NCBI RefSeq assembly: GCF_023544465.1
Contig: NZ_JALPVL010000002.1
Coordinates: 372,001-436,000 of the forward strand
DNA from: Paractinoplanes maris
GTDB lineage: Bacteria; Actinomycetota; Actinomycetes; Mycobacteriales; Micromonosporaceae
Direction of reading: 5' to 3'
DNA length: 64,000 bases
Position numbers and translations under genes: made by a program. The notes under the pieces were generated by a model. That model worked only from the letters and a program-made list of their open reading frames with translations. It had not been told where the DNA came from and did not search any database. Every line of letters begins with the position of its first letter. The stretch's first letter is position 1. Below, in pieces: positions 44,597 to 53,003 of this stretch.

Positions 44597-46945
44597 TTAT
44601 GCCGCCGTGAATCCGAGTGTCCGGTATCCGGGCATGCGCCGCTGCAATGAGGCGGCGAGGATGGGGGTGGCAACGTCGTGGTAGTCGTGGACCTCGGCGG
44701 TGTCCTTGCCCGGTGCGGCTCGGATGACGCGGCCGGCGCATTGGACGAGCAGGCCGTCGTAGGAGATCGGACCGGCGAGGAAGAGGGTATCCAGGGCTGG
44801 GGCGTCGAAGCCTTCGCCGATGAACGGCGTGGTCCCGATGACCAGCAGAGCGTCACCGGCTTTGGCCGTGTCCAGTCGATCCACAACCGCCCGACGGTCG
44901 GTCGTGCTCATCGCTCCCTGAAGCACGAGCGGCTGATGTCCTCTTGCGGCAAGCATGGCGGCGAGAGCCTCGACGTGGGCGACCCGTCGGGTGAGGACCA
45001 GACAGTTACGGCCACGCGTCAGGGCCGCGGCAATGTCATCGGCGATCAGAGTGTTGCGTGGCTCGTCGAGGGCCAATCTCCGGTGCACCTCGGCCAGCGC
45101 GCCCGGCGCGTCCAGGTCGACGTCGCCGGCTTTGAACTCGGTGTCGTGCTGGAACAGCAGGCGCCGCGTTCCGGTGTCGGCGTTCATGGCGGAGGCGAGA
45201 GTGCCCTGTTCGTCGTCGGTCATGGTGTGCCGCACGGGGCCGAGTTGCCAGGTCACGAGTTGACCGAGGCCGTCACGCCGGGTAGGTGTGGCGGTAAGGC
45301 CGAGCCAGAACTGCGCGGCGATCGCTTTGACGGAGTGTTCGTACGCGGCTGCGCCGAGGTGATGGCACTCGTCGACAACCACGTGCCCGTACTCGTGGGT
45401 GAGGGTGGCAATGTCGTCGCGTCTGGCCAGCGACGGCAGCAGCGCGATGTCCACGGTGCCGGTGAGCTTGCGCCGGCCGCCCCCGAGTTGGCCGGGTTTG
45501 ATGCCGAGGAACTGCTCGACGCGCATGCGCCACTGGTCGGCGAGGGCTTTGCGGTCGACGAGGATCAGGGTGGAGGTGCCACGCTCGGCGATCACGGCGC
45601 AGCCCATGACGGTCTTGCCGGATCCGGGCGGGGCGATGAGCAGCCCGTCGTCGTGGGCGAGAAGGGCGCCGACCGCGGTCCCCTGCTTGGCGGTGAGTTC
45701 GCCGGTGAACGCGACGTCGATCTCCTGACCGGGGTTTCGCGCGTCGGTGACGGAGAGCCGCGAACCTGCCTGTTCCACGATGGAGTTGATGGAGTGGCGC
45801 AGCCCGCGCGGCAGGATCAGGTGGTCGTCGAGGGTGAGGTCGTAGCCGCGGATGAATCGCGGGGTGTCCCAGGTTGATTTCCGCAGGCGTTGCAGTTCGT
45901 AGAACTTCGGATTGGCCATGGCAGCCGCGTGTTTGAACGTCGCGAGCGCGGCCGGGGTGAGTTGGCTGGTGTCAAGGTTCAACCCGGCACCGAGTTCCGC
46001 GTGGACCACCGCAGGCAGCGCGGGATGGACCCTTGTTGCGGCGGACCAGCTGATCGTGGCGACGTCGGTTCCGGTGGTGGAGCGTTTCGCTTTTCGGGCG
46101 AGGCGTTCCGCATCACCGGGGCTGAGTCGGTCCAGCGTGGAGAGGAACGCCCACTGGTCCTCGTACGGTTCGAGCGTGCCGAGGTCGAGGAACGTGGTGA
46201 GGCCTTCCTTACGGCGGCGGCCGTACAGCGGCGCGGCGATGAGGTTCCCGAACCCGCCGTCGGGCAAGACGTCTTGATTAGGAAACAACCGGTCGTACGA
46301 CCGTAGGTCCATCGACCCGCGCAGCACCATCGCCTCGTGCAACAACCCGGTACCGACAGCTCGCGCCGTAGCCGCAGGAAGCGCTTCCGTGAAGAAGATC
46401 CACACATGGGCCCCACGGCCCGACTGGGAAATCTCCAGCGCGGCCGGCACAGCACTGGCCCTCGCCGCCTTGACGTAGGCGAGCGCGTCGAGCATCGCCA
46501 TCGCACCGTCGAAGTCGGCGACGACGAACTGACACGTGTTCTTGGAGAGCAGCGGGTAAAGACCCATAAACACGTCGCCAACCAGATGAGCCGCCACGAC
46601 TTGCGGGGTTCGGGGTAGATGAGTGGCGCTGCGCCGATCCATGCCCTTGCGCCAGCCGCCGGCGACGGCCGGCGACCACCCAGATGCACCCGTACGAGTG
46701 TTCTCCCAGCGGACGGCGTACACGTCGGTGCGGGCCCGGAACCGGTCGGCGAACAAGGCCAGCTTGTCCGCCACCGGCGAGGCCATGGTGACCATGCCCG
46801 GCGCGGCGACCGGGGCGGATAGCTGCTCCGGGGGCGGAGCAGTGTGCTGACCACGCAGTTCCAGCAGCCGCGACAGCCTGGCGTTCTCGGCCTGTAAACG
46901 CTGTACCTCCCGGCGTAGGTCGGCGTGCTCAGCCGTCGCATCCAC
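44597..46945 (-). CDS. TOTE-conflict-type primase-helicase (AEP primase + SF2 helicase)
   Basis: Protein of 782 aa from GTG 46945. N-terminal coiled coil (L-R-R-E-V-Q-R-L-Q-A-E-N). An archaeo-eukaryotic primase-like domain follows at residues about 60-290: F-V-V-A-D-F-D-G (metal Asp pair, about 150), S-Q-S-G-R-G-A-H-V-W (about 178) and R-L-F-P-N-Q-D. Then a DECH helicase: Walker A A-P-P-G-S-G-K-T (about 440), V-V-V-D-E-C-H-H-L (about 525), L-T-A-T-P, and a C-terminal half with V-L-T-R-R-V and G-R-V-I-R-A. Known TOTE operons also have TPR, TOPRIM and endonuclease genes, which are not seen here. Confidence 0.88.
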   Translation of the reverse strand: MDATAEHADLRREVQRLQAENARLSRLLELRGQHTAPPPEQLSAPVAAPGMVTMASPVADKLALFADRFRARTDVYAVRWENTRTGASGWSPAVAGGWRKGMDRRSATHLPRTPQVVAAHLVGDVFMGLYPLLSKNTCQFVVADFDGAMAMLDALAYVKAARASAVPAALEISQSGRGAHVWIFFTEALPAATARAVGTGLLHEAMVLRGSMDLRSYDRLFPNQDVLPDGGFGNLIAAPLYGRRRKEGLTTFLDLGTLEPYEDQWAFLSTLDRLSPGDAERLARKAKRSTTGTDVATISWSAATRVHPALPAVVHAELGAGLNLDTSQLTPAALATFKHAAAMANPKFYELQRLRKSTWDTPRFIRGYDLTLDDHLILPRGLRHSINSIVEQAGSRLSVTDARNPGQEIDVAFTGELTAKQGTAVGALLAHDDGLLIAPPGSGKTVMGCAVIAERGTSTLILVDRKALADQWRMRVEQFLGIKPGQLGGGRRKLTGTVDIALLPSLARRDDIATLTHEYGHVVVDECHHLGAAAYEHSVKAIAAQFWLGLTATPTRRDGLGQLVTWQLGPVRHTMTDDEQGTLASAMNADTGTRRLLFQHDTEFKAGDVDLDAPGALAEVHRRLALDEPRNTLIADDIAAALTRGRNCLVLTRRVAHVEALAAMLAARGHQPLVLQGAMSTTDRRAVVDRLDTAKAGDALLVIGTTPFIGEGFDAPALDTLFLAGPISYDGLLVQCAGRVIRAAPGKDTAEVHDYHDVATPILAASLQRRMPGYRTLGFTAA

Positions 46946-47004
46946 CGGATCATTCTGACGTATCGGGCTTCGAACCTACGACGACCGGCCGCTCTCCTCC
47001 GCCG

Positions 47005-47315
47005 ATGGCACCGAAGCGGAACGCGGCGCTCGAGGCGATGATCGAAGAAGCCACGTCGACGCGTACAACGACGACGAAAAGCTCACTGGCCTGGTCACCA
47101 TGCTCGAAGACCACCTGGTCGTACCGTTCGCCACCACCGTGCTCGGTGTCGAGGTCACCGTGAAGAAAGTCGACTTGATCGGTGACAACATCGTCGCCAT
47201 CTGCGCTCGAGGCCGCGACCGGCAGCGGATCGACCTGCTCGACCTGCCACTACCCGCCCCGCCACCGGACGGTTCGGTATGGATCGACGCCTACCGGTAC
47301 TGGGCAGGGCGATAG
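47005..47315 (+). pseudogene. Calcium-binding-type protein (broken)
   Basis: ATG 47005 opens M-A-P-K-R-N-A-A-L-E-A-M-I-E-E-A-T, but the conserved continuation V-D-A-Y-N-D-D-E-K-L-T-G and M-L-E-D-H-L-V-V-P-F, then I-D-L-L-D-L-P-L-P-A-P-P-P, is in the next frame to the stop at 47315. One frameshift near 47060 separates them. The family is a short conserved actinobacterial group annotated as calcium-binding; I rely on memory for that name. Otherwise full length, so the break could be recent. Confidence 0.6.
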
Positions 47316-47980
47316 ACCACGGTGGCCGGCTACCAGTACTACTCCTCTTACGCCTGCCCAACCCCTGGAACGGCACTGGCGCTGGAAGGTCATTCCGGCC
47401 GCAGGAACGACGGTCGGTCGGCGGAAGTCCTGCCAGCTCTCCCACGGATAAATCCTGGGCATGTCACCTTCGGATGACAAGGTATCTATCCAAGGGTTGC
47501 GACGCTTGACCGCGCGCGCCGTGTGCGGTGCAAAGCTGGCCGTCCAGAGGAATGGGCTTACCTTGCGGTCGTCTGCTGCAGCCAATGGCGCAACGAATCT
47601 CGCCGAGGAAAATTCGTATCAGTAGTGCGACGAACGCTCCAGTCTTCGCCGTGGTCGGCACGACGTGCTGCCGGGAAGCCACGCGCCGGGCACCTCGTGC
47701 GGGAGATGCCCGGCGACGCTCCCGCAGGAGGCGCACCCCGCGGTGCCGGTGGCACGGACCATCGTCTGACCCCGCGCGAACATCGAGTCGACTGCCGAAG
47801 AGGTCCCAGCTCAGAAGTCGCCGCGAGTGCTCCGGACGTGCTCGGGGAGCGAGTAGCACCCGCCGTCAGCGCTGGGCATCCGTGGTCACCGCCGGGCACG
47901 CCGGGCCGCGTGTGCCCGGGGTTTGCTCCGGACGCGCTCCAACCAGCGACGGAACCCCACCGGTGGACCAGATGGCACCT
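47316..47980. other. Intergenic region before the tRNA
   Basis: About 660 bases. A 25-base segment at about 47350-47376 (CGCCTGCCCAACCC/TGGAACGGCA, one-base gap) also occurs at about 6386-6409. Repeat copy C occupies 47619-47810. The rest shows no coding signal. Several antisense frames run across the tRNA and are not genes. Confidence 0.5.
47619..47810. repeat. Dispersed repeat, copy C
   Basis: It matches copy B at the left end (GTGCGACGAACGCTCCAG), at the centre (CCACGCGCCGGGCACCTCG, then GCAGGAGGCGCACCCCGCGG) and to the right (CGCGCGAACATCGAGTCGAC). It is about 50 bases shorter than copy B because the middle spacer differs. It lies directly upstream of the tRNA-Arg promoter block. Confidence 0.65.
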
Positions 47981-48084
47981 ATGAGCACCCGATGGGACGC
48001 CCGGGCACTCCTGGGAACGCCCTGGTAGGTACGATATGGGCCGCAAGCCCTCGTAGCTCAGGGGATAGAGCATCGGTTTCCTAA
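47981..48084 (+). repeat. Right island end: promoter region and 5' half of tRNA-Arg(CCT), intact copy
   Basis: This block is identical in length to, and 94/104 identical with, 10699-10802. Here it continues into the 3' half, so the gene is functional. If the island entered through the anticodon loop, this block is the part supplied by the element (attP-derived), and the left block is the old chromosomal 5' half. It contains the tRNA's own promoter. Confidence 0.8.
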
Positions 48085-48122
48085 ACCGTGTGTCGTAGGT
48101 TCGATTCCTACCGGGGGCACCA
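48047..48122 (+). tRNA. tRNA-Arg (anticodon CCT)
   Basis: A cloverleaf can be drawn: acceptor GCCCTCG/CGGGGGC with one G-U pair, D stem GCTC/GAGC, anticodon loop TTCCTAA with CCT at positions 34-36, T arm GTAGG-TTCGATT-CCTAC, discriminator A, and an encoded CCA end (48120-48122). The anticodon stem keeps four good pairs, with one T-T mismatch at the base. CCT reads AGG, an arginine codon that is rare in high-GC actinobacteria. The gene reconstitutes the target site of the island. Confidence 0.93.
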
Positions 48123-48153
48123 CTTCGTGACTTTTGTGTCATGGCTGGGTGAG

Positions 48154-48672
48154 GTGATCGTCGTCGGGGCTGGGCGGGTTGTTGTTCGGCGGTTTGTGGG
48201 TGGCGACCTTCAAGACTTTTTGGCCTATCAGGGTGAACCGGTGGTGCGGCGCTATCTGCCTGGTGCGGCCATGAGTGCTGAGCAGGCCCGTGACTATCTG
48301 GCTGGGCAGGCTGTGCTTGATGAGCATGCGCTGGATGCCTGGCACGGGTTTGCTGTGCAGCACCTGGCCGACGATCGGGTGATCGGCGACGTCGGGGTCT
48401 GGCTGGCGTCGGATCGGCCTGGGGCGGGGGACGTCGGCTTTCAGTTTCACCCGGGTTATCACGGGCAGGGGTACGCGTACGAGGCTATGCGGCTCTTTTT
48501 GACTTATGTCTTTGACAGTCTTGGGCTGTCGCAGGTCACGGCCGGCTGTGAGACCGCCAACTCGTCGTCCTGGGGGCTGATGGAGCGGCTGGGCATGCGG
48601 CGTCTGGGCGAGACCGGGCAGTCGCTTCGGTATGGGTTGACCCGGGAGCAGTGGGCGGCCTCGGCGGATTAG
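48154..48672 (+). CDS. GNAT-family N-acetyltransferase
   Basis: Protein of about 172 aa. I chose GTG 48154; the frame runs back across the tRNA, so longer starts are implausible. It has the RimJ/RimL-type GNAT fold: R-V-V-V-R-R-F (first strand), V-I-G-D-V-G-V-W-L, G-D-V-G-F-Q-F-H-P-G-Y-H-G-Q-G-Y-A-Y-E-A (the acetyl-CoA-binding Q/R-x-x-G-x-G/A loop), and late N-S-S-S-W-G-L-M-E-R-L-G-M-R. This subfamily acetylates amino groups of small molecules or protein N-termini. It lies beside a tRNA gene, with no pathway link visible. Confidence 0.88.
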   Translation: MIVVGAGRVVVRRFVGGDLQDFLAYQGEPVVRRYLPGAAMSAEQARDYLAGQAVLDEHALDAWHGFAVQHLADDRVIGDVGVWLASDRPGAGDVGFQFHPGYHGQGYAYEAMRLFLTYVFDSLGLSQVTAGCETANSSSWGLMERLGMRRLGETGQSLRYGLTREQWAASAD

Positions 48673-48678
48673 CGTGGA

Positions 48679-49410
48679 GTGGTGCTGAGCGATCGGGACC
48701 GCACTCTGCTGGCGCCTCACCTTGTGTTGTTGCGGGCGGCTCGGCGAGAGCTGGCGGGGGCTCGGCGGGATTTTGAGGAGGCCGAGCGGGCGCTGAGCGA
48801 CTCGACCGGGGGCACTGACTGGCGCGATCGGGTGCTGGGTGGGCTGTTCAGCGCCGACGACGGGCGGACTCAGCGCTATCGGCGGGCCCGGGACGCTCGT
48901 AAGGCGGCCGAGAAGGTGCTGGCTGATGCCGAGGCGAAGTACGCCAAGTACGCCGAGCGGGTGGACGGGCTCCTCGAGCCGATGCTGGCTCGGGACGATC
49001 CCGGTTTCCGGGCGCGGCTGGAGGCCGTGCGGGCCTGCGACAAAGCTCTGCGCGGCTGTGAACAGACCCGCCGGGACATCGCGACGATGGTGAAGGCGCA
49101 GACGGTCAAGGGCAGCGAGAGCTGGCATGAGGCCGAGTTCGCGCGGCGGCGGCGGGATGAGTTGATCACCGAGCTGCACGCTCGGGGGCCGGCCCTGACT
49201 CGGACGATCGAGCGGGCCGCTCGATCTGTCGGCGAGGAGCGGATCGAGCTGAACCTCGGCGGCCTGCCCGCCACCGGCATGGCGGTTGATCAGCGTCTGG
49301 GGGAGCTTGAGCTCCGGCTGGACGCGGCGATCAAGGAGATCAGCCGGTGGCGGGTCAGTGCCGATCAGGGTCGGGCGGCGGCTTTGCGGGCCGCGCACGA
49401 CTCCCTTTAG
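48679..49410 (+). CDS. Hypothetical coiled-coil protein, 243 aa
   Basis: Starts with tandem GTG codons at 48679/48682, 6 bp after the acetyltransferase stop, so probably one operon. It consists mostly of charged helices (R-E-L-A-G-A-R-R-D-F-E-E-A-E-R-A, K-A-A-E-K-V-L-A-D-A-E-A-K-Y-A-K-Y-A) with a short basic turn. No transmembrane helix, signal peptide or motif. The stop overlaps the last codon of the convergent secreted protein gene by 4 bp. I do not recognise a family. Confidence 0.65.
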   Translation: MVLSDRDRTLLAPHLVLLRAARRELAGARRDFEEAERALSDSTGGTDWRDRVLGGLFSADDGRTQRYRRARDARKAAEKVLADAEAKYAKYAERVDGLLEPMLARDDPGFRARLEAVRACDKALRGCEQTRRDIATMVKAQTVKGSESWHEAEFARRRRDELITELHARGPALTRTIERAARSVGEERIELNLGGLPATGMAVDQRLGELELRLDAAIKEISRWRVSADQGRAAALRAAHDSL

Positions 49411-51278
49411 GAGCCGGCTACCTGGAATGAGTAATAGGTGTTGTATTCGCTCTGGGTGCCGTCGGGTTTGACCGCGTAGACGTCCACCGAGTGCGAACCC
49501 GGGGTACTCGGCGTCCACTGGAGTGTGGCTTTGCCGTCGGCGTCCGCGTCGATCTCCAGGCGGTCGGTGACGTCCCAGTCGCCGTCGAAGATGTAGCGGT
49601 ATTTGGCTACCTCGTGCCAGCCCGGCGGTGGGGTGAAGGTGAATGTGCCCTCGACGCCGACTCCGCCGGTCGGCTCGGGCGAATACTGGGGGTAGACGTC
49701 GGACTCGACGCCCGGGCCGGGCGGGAAAGTGGCCTGGTAGTTCGTGGGGGCCGAAAGGAAACCGTTGGAGCTCCGGCTGCGGATGGTCACATTCTCGCCG
49801 TACGGGTTGGTCGCCTGAAAGCTGTAATAGGCCACCCCGTTCGCGTCAGCGCTCCGGGTCTCGGTGTATCCGTTCCCGCGGCGCTCGATCTCGTATTCCT
49901 CGACACCGGTCATCCCGGCCGCGGGGGTGATCTTCAGGACGACTTCCTGGTTCCACTTCGGCGGGCCGTTCTCCTCGGTGACCGACGGCTCGTTGCGGGC
50001 GACGAGGATCATGATCTGGGTCTGGGCCGAGCCGTTGCCGGCCTTGTCCAGCGCTCGCACATAGAGCTGCAGCGGGCCGGTCTGTCCGGGGTTCAGGGTG
50101 ACCGTGGCCTTGCCGCCGGGGACGTCCGCCTTCACCGTGTTGGCCCGCGCGAACGGGTCCTGGCACACGAGCTGGCCGACGTCACCGCTGTCGCAGGTGG
50201 GCACGGGCAGGCCGGTCCACGAGTATTCGAAGCCGGCGATGTCCTTGTCCTTGTGCCCGTCGAAGACGAACGTCGGGTTCACGCCGACCGGGCCCCAGCT
50301 GCCGGCGTTGTGGGTGGTCGAGGTGACCGTGGGCGCTGAGGGCCGGGTGCCGTCGTACTTGAAGAAGCACTTCTTCGACCAGGCCGAGGTCTCGGTGCCG
50401 TCGCCGACGCGCATCTGCCACCCGTACGCCTGGTTGTCCACCAAGGAGCCGGCGGTGGCCTGGGCCAGGCCGGCCCGGGCGTACTCGTTCGTGTAGACGG
50501 TGCGGTCGTCGGGGCTGCCGACCGGCCACACCGCGAACTCGGTCTTGAGCTGTTCGCCCTCGTCCGCGTCGCTGACCACGGCCTGCATCCGGCCCGCGAG
50601 TCCGCCCAGGACCGGGTACGGCTTCAGTTGCGTACAGGGAAAGCCACCACCGTAGAGGTGCGCGTTGTCGACCTGGGGCGCGTGGTTGTAGGAGAGGGAC
50701 AGCTGGACGTTGCGATACCAGTTCAGCGTGCGACCGTACGCGGGGTCGGTCTCGTGCTCGGCTGAGACGCGCAGGACGAAGGTGATCCGCCGCTGCTTGG
50801 CCGCGATGGCCTCGGCGATGCCGGCGCTGACGTCGAAGCTGATGGTGGCGCGCGGGCAGTATTCGGGGGTCTGGATCTCGTCCAGCTTGGTCAGTTCCTC
50901 CGGCGCCTTCTTCCAGGTGGGGACGGTGGTGACCGGCTTGGTGCGCCAGAGCTCGATCGACCGCTTGGTGCAGTCGGCCGCGCTGCGCTCCTCCACATAG
51001 ACCGTGCCGCCGGTGACCTTCGCGCCCTCGTATTCGGCCAGGTCGAAGGTGGCGTAGACGCGCGATGTGTGGGTGACTCCGGCCTCGTCGACCCGGGTGC
51101 CGAGCGGTAGGTCGACGCTGTCGCCGGACGGGAACGCCTGGCCCGGCTTGGCGGCGTCGGTGTAGCCCGAGATCACCCGGGTGGGTGAGTCGGGGTGCCA
51201 GGCGGCCGACGCGACGCCGGGGATCCCGAGCACCACGCCCAGGCCGGCGACCAACGCCAATGTTGCTGCTTTCCTCAC
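49407..51278 (-). CDS. Secreted DNRLRE-domain protein
   Basis: Protein of 623 aa. GTG 51278 is preceded by GGAAGGAAG. It has a Sec signal peptide (A-A-T-L-A-L-V-A-G-L-G-V-V-L-G-I-P-G-V-A-S-A-A), then a DNRLRE domain (residues about 35-185; S-R-V-Y-A-T-F-D-L, W-R-T-K-P-V-T-T-V-P-T-W) and three Ig/FN3-like beta modules with Y-x-Y and W-T-P-S-T-P-G-S-H-S motifs. No anchor is visible. DNRLRE proteins of this type are extracellular and often precede glycosidase or nuclease domains. Here no catalytic domain is seen, so it is probably a surface or biofilm protein. Confidence 0.85.
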   Translation of the reverse strand: MRKAATLALVAGLGVVLGIPGVASAAWHPDSPTRVISGYTDAAKPGQAFPSGDSVDLPLGTRVDEAGVTHTSRVYATFDLAEYEGAKVTGGTVYVEERSAADCTKRSIELWRTKPVTTVPTWKKAPEELTKLDEIQTPEYCPRATISFDVSAGIAEAIAAKQRRITFVLRVSAEHETDPAYGRTLNWYRNVQLSLSYNHAPQVDNAHLYGGGFPCTQLKPYPVLGGLAGRMQAVVSDADEGEQLKTEFAVWPVGSPDDRTVYTNEYARAGLAQATAGSLVDNQAYGWQMRVGDGTETSAWSKKCFFKYDGTRPSAPTVTSTTHNAGSWGPVGVNPTFVFDGHKDKDIAGFEYSWTGLPVPTCDSGDVGQLVCQDPFARANTVKADVPGGKATVTLNPGQTGPLQLYVRALDKAGNGSAQTQIMILVARNEPSVTEENGPPKWNQEVVLKITPAAGMTGVEEYEIERRGNGYTETRSADANGVAYYSFQATNPYGENVTIRSRSSNGFLSAPTNYQATFPPGPGVESDVYPQYSPEPTGGVGVEGTFTFTPPPGWHEVAKYRYIFDGDWDVTDRLEIDADADGKATLQWTPSTPGSHSVDVYAVKPDGTQSEYNTYYSFQVAGS

Positions 51279-51366
51279 GTATCTTCCTTCCCGTTCCGGA
51301 CGAGCCCCCGCTCGACCGGCACGAGAATTAACTATGTGAATCCGTCGATGATCAAGCCTTTCCGGA

Positions 51367-52215
51367 TCACAACTGGGTCACCGCGCGAGCCAGCCCGATC
51401 GCGAACGGCGAACGAGCCGTACGCCAGACGTGCCTTTCCTCGTAGGACCAGGCATAGACCGGGAACTCGTCGCGGTACAGACCGGCCAGGCCGGGCTCGC
51501 CCAGATCGTCGGCGGCGTGCTCGTACAGCTGCGGGATCCGCGGCGCGATGACGCCGTAGTCGATGATGCGCGACAGATAGTTCTCGTCGGCCAGGACCTT
51601 GTCGATGCCGACCTTTTCCAACGGGTACGCGTCGGGGAGCACATCCTTGAGCGAGAGAAACAGGTCAGCGCCGCGACGGCGGGGGTCGCCGAGCAGCCCG
51701 CCGAGCATCGACAGCCGCCCCAGCGCGACCCTCGGCCGTACGAGAAGGCAGTGCGCGTAAAGAACCCGGAGCAGAGCCACGTCCATGAAAAAGCGCTCGA
51801 GCGGCCCTTCGGCGTCGACCAGATCGCGGTGCCGCAGATAGCCGGCGACGATGCTCGAATTGTGTGCGCGGTACCACGCCTCCGGGGACGGCCAGCGCAG
51901 AAAGGCGAGCCAGAAATCGACGCTGCGGCACGTGGACGAGCCCACTTCGCCGTTGAACAGCAGATCGGCCTCGGTCGCGTCCCGCAGCAGTGATTCGTTC
52001 ACCGCCCGCCACCAAGGGCTTCCACCCTCCGCCCGCAGCACACCACACCGGAGCTGCCACTTCATGAAAGCGACTTCGGCCCTCCGGTACGGCTTGATGC
52101 TGTGCCCACCGACCCGCTGCTCATAAAAATCGGCCGCCAACCTCAGCCGCGCCGATGGGTCATCGCGCACCGCCGCGACCAGTTCCCCGGCGCGCTCGCT
52201 CGCGTCGTACGCCAT
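51367..52215 (-). CDS. Hypothetical protein, 282 aa
   Basis: Starts at ATG 52215. Helical and aromatic-rich, with W-W-R-A-V-N-E-S-L-L-R-D-A, W-Y-R-A-H-N-S-S-I-V-A-G-Y and V-Y-A-W-S-Y-E-E-R-H-V-W. Such patterns occur in actinobacterial proteins of unknown function with a large helical bundle. No signal peptide, no cofactor motif. It stands alone with its own likely promoter. I do not recognise a family. Confidence 0.65.
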   Translation of the reverse strand: MAYDASERAGELVAAVRDDPSARLRLAADFYEQRVGGHSIKPYRRAEVAFMKWQLRCGVLRAEGGSPWWRAVNESLLRDATEADLLFNGEVGSSTCRSVDFWLAFLRWPSPEAWYRAHNSSIVAGYLRHRDLVDAEGPLERFFMDVALLRVLYAHCLLVRPRVALGRLSMLGGLLGDPRRRGADLFLSLKDVLPDAYPLEKVGIDKVLADENYLSRIIDYGVIAPRIPQLYEHAADDLGEPGLAGLYRDEFPVYAWSYEERHVWRTARSPFAIGLARAVTQL

Positions 52216-52234
52216 GGGTCTGGAACTTAATGCC

Positions 52235-52267
52235 GAACAGCCCGCACCGGGAGGGCGCGGGCTGTTC
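52235..52267. terminator. Rho-independent-type hairpin
   Basis: GAACAGCCCGC (52235-52245) pairs perfectly with GCGGGCTGTTC (52257-52267) with an 11-nt loop. It lies between the stop of the minus-strand anti-sigma gene (52281) and the ATG of the minus-strand gene at 52215, so it most likely terminates the sigma/anti-sigma unit. The T-tract is weak (reading left, ...ATT-AAG). Confidence 0.65.
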
Positions 52268-52280
52268 TGGTTGGACTGGG

Positions 52281-53003
52281 TCAGCCGACGCCCTGCTGGG
52301 CGTTCTTGTGGACGTGGACACCGGCGCCCAGTTCGACGATCTGGGACTCGGTCAGGCCTACGCCCTGCCAGACCTGGACGATCAGGTAGATGCCGGACGG
52401 CTGCTTGATCCAGAGTTCCCAGCCGGTGTCGCCGCCGGGGGCGGTCGGGGCGGGGCCGTCGGGGGTCATGCCTCGCAGGCTTTTGAGCAGGGTGCCCTGC
52501 TGGGCGCCGACCTTGACGGTCTTGCCCGGGCGGCTCGGGCCGCTCTGGTCCTTCGACTCGAGCATGATCGCGATCTTGCTCTCGAACGAGGCGACGTCGG
52601 CCAGGGGCTCGGTGGACGGGTTGACGTTCGGGTCCAGGTTTTTGGCCTTGTCGGGGGCCAGCACCAGGTAGCCGAGTTCGCTGGACTGGATGAACCAGCC
52701 GTCGGGGGCCTTGTCGATGGTGAAGCCCTGGGGCTGCTCACCCTTGTAGGCGACGAGCTGGACGGTGGTCGCGCCGGCCACGGTGCGGTCGGCCGGGGTG
52801 GCCGGCGGAGTGCCCGTACTGGTGGCGATCGCGACGGCGGCGGCCAGCGCGGCGACACCGAAGGCGGAACCGGTGCAGGCCTGGACCACGCGGCGGCGGC
52901 GCAGGGCTCGGCGGCCGCGGGTGAGGTCGGCCTCGACCTGGTCGGTGGTGGGGGTGGAGATCGGACCGGCGATCTCGTGGAAGTGATCACGCAGGTCGTT
53001 CAT
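52281..53003 (-). CDS. Probable anti-sigma factor (membrane protein)
   Basis: Protein of 240 aa from ATG 53003, overlapping the sigma gene stop (ATGA). The N-terminal ~40 residues are charged (L-R-D-H-F-H-E-I-A-G, a possible sigma-binding helix with no zinc HxxxCxxC), then one transmembrane helix (A-F-G-V-A-A-L-A-A-A-V-A-I-A), then an extracytoplasmic domain. Direct coupling with a SigE-family gene and this topology make it a likely membrane anti-sigma regulator. The inducing signal is unknown. Confidence 0.8.
   Translation of the reverse strand: MNDLRDHFHEIAGPISTPTTDQVEADLTRGRRALRRRRVVQACTGSAFGVAALAAAVAIATSTGTPPATPADRTVAGATTVQLVAYKGEQPQGFTIDKAPDGWFIQSSELGYLVLAPDKAKNLDPNVNPSTEPLADVASFESKIAIMLESKDQSGPSRPGKTVKVGAQQGTLLKSLRGMTPDGPAPTAPGGDTGWELWIKQPSGIYLIVQVWQGVGLTESQIVELGAGVHVHKNAQQGVG

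Larger units (their letters stand above)
10803..48084. mobile_element. Putative integrated genomic (defence) island bounded by tRNA-Arg(CCT) sequence
   Basis: Both ends carry the 104-bp tRNA-promoter/5'-half block, and the intact tRNA is restored at the right boundary. Inside are an IS remnant, a broken tyrosine integrase at 36591-37330, a restriction-modification gene, an AbiE pair, a TOTE-type gene, toxin/immunity genes and the SbcCD/Cas4-like operon, while typical housekeeping genes are lacking. No intact integrase is present, so the element is probably immobilised. It could have accreted in more than one step. The boundaries are seen; single-event acquisition is inference. Confidence 0.6.

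Noticed and set aside
47558..48142. Antisense frame across the tRNA-Arg gene
   Set aside because: Typical spurious reading through a tRNA. The same peptide pattern arises at the left tRNA fragment.
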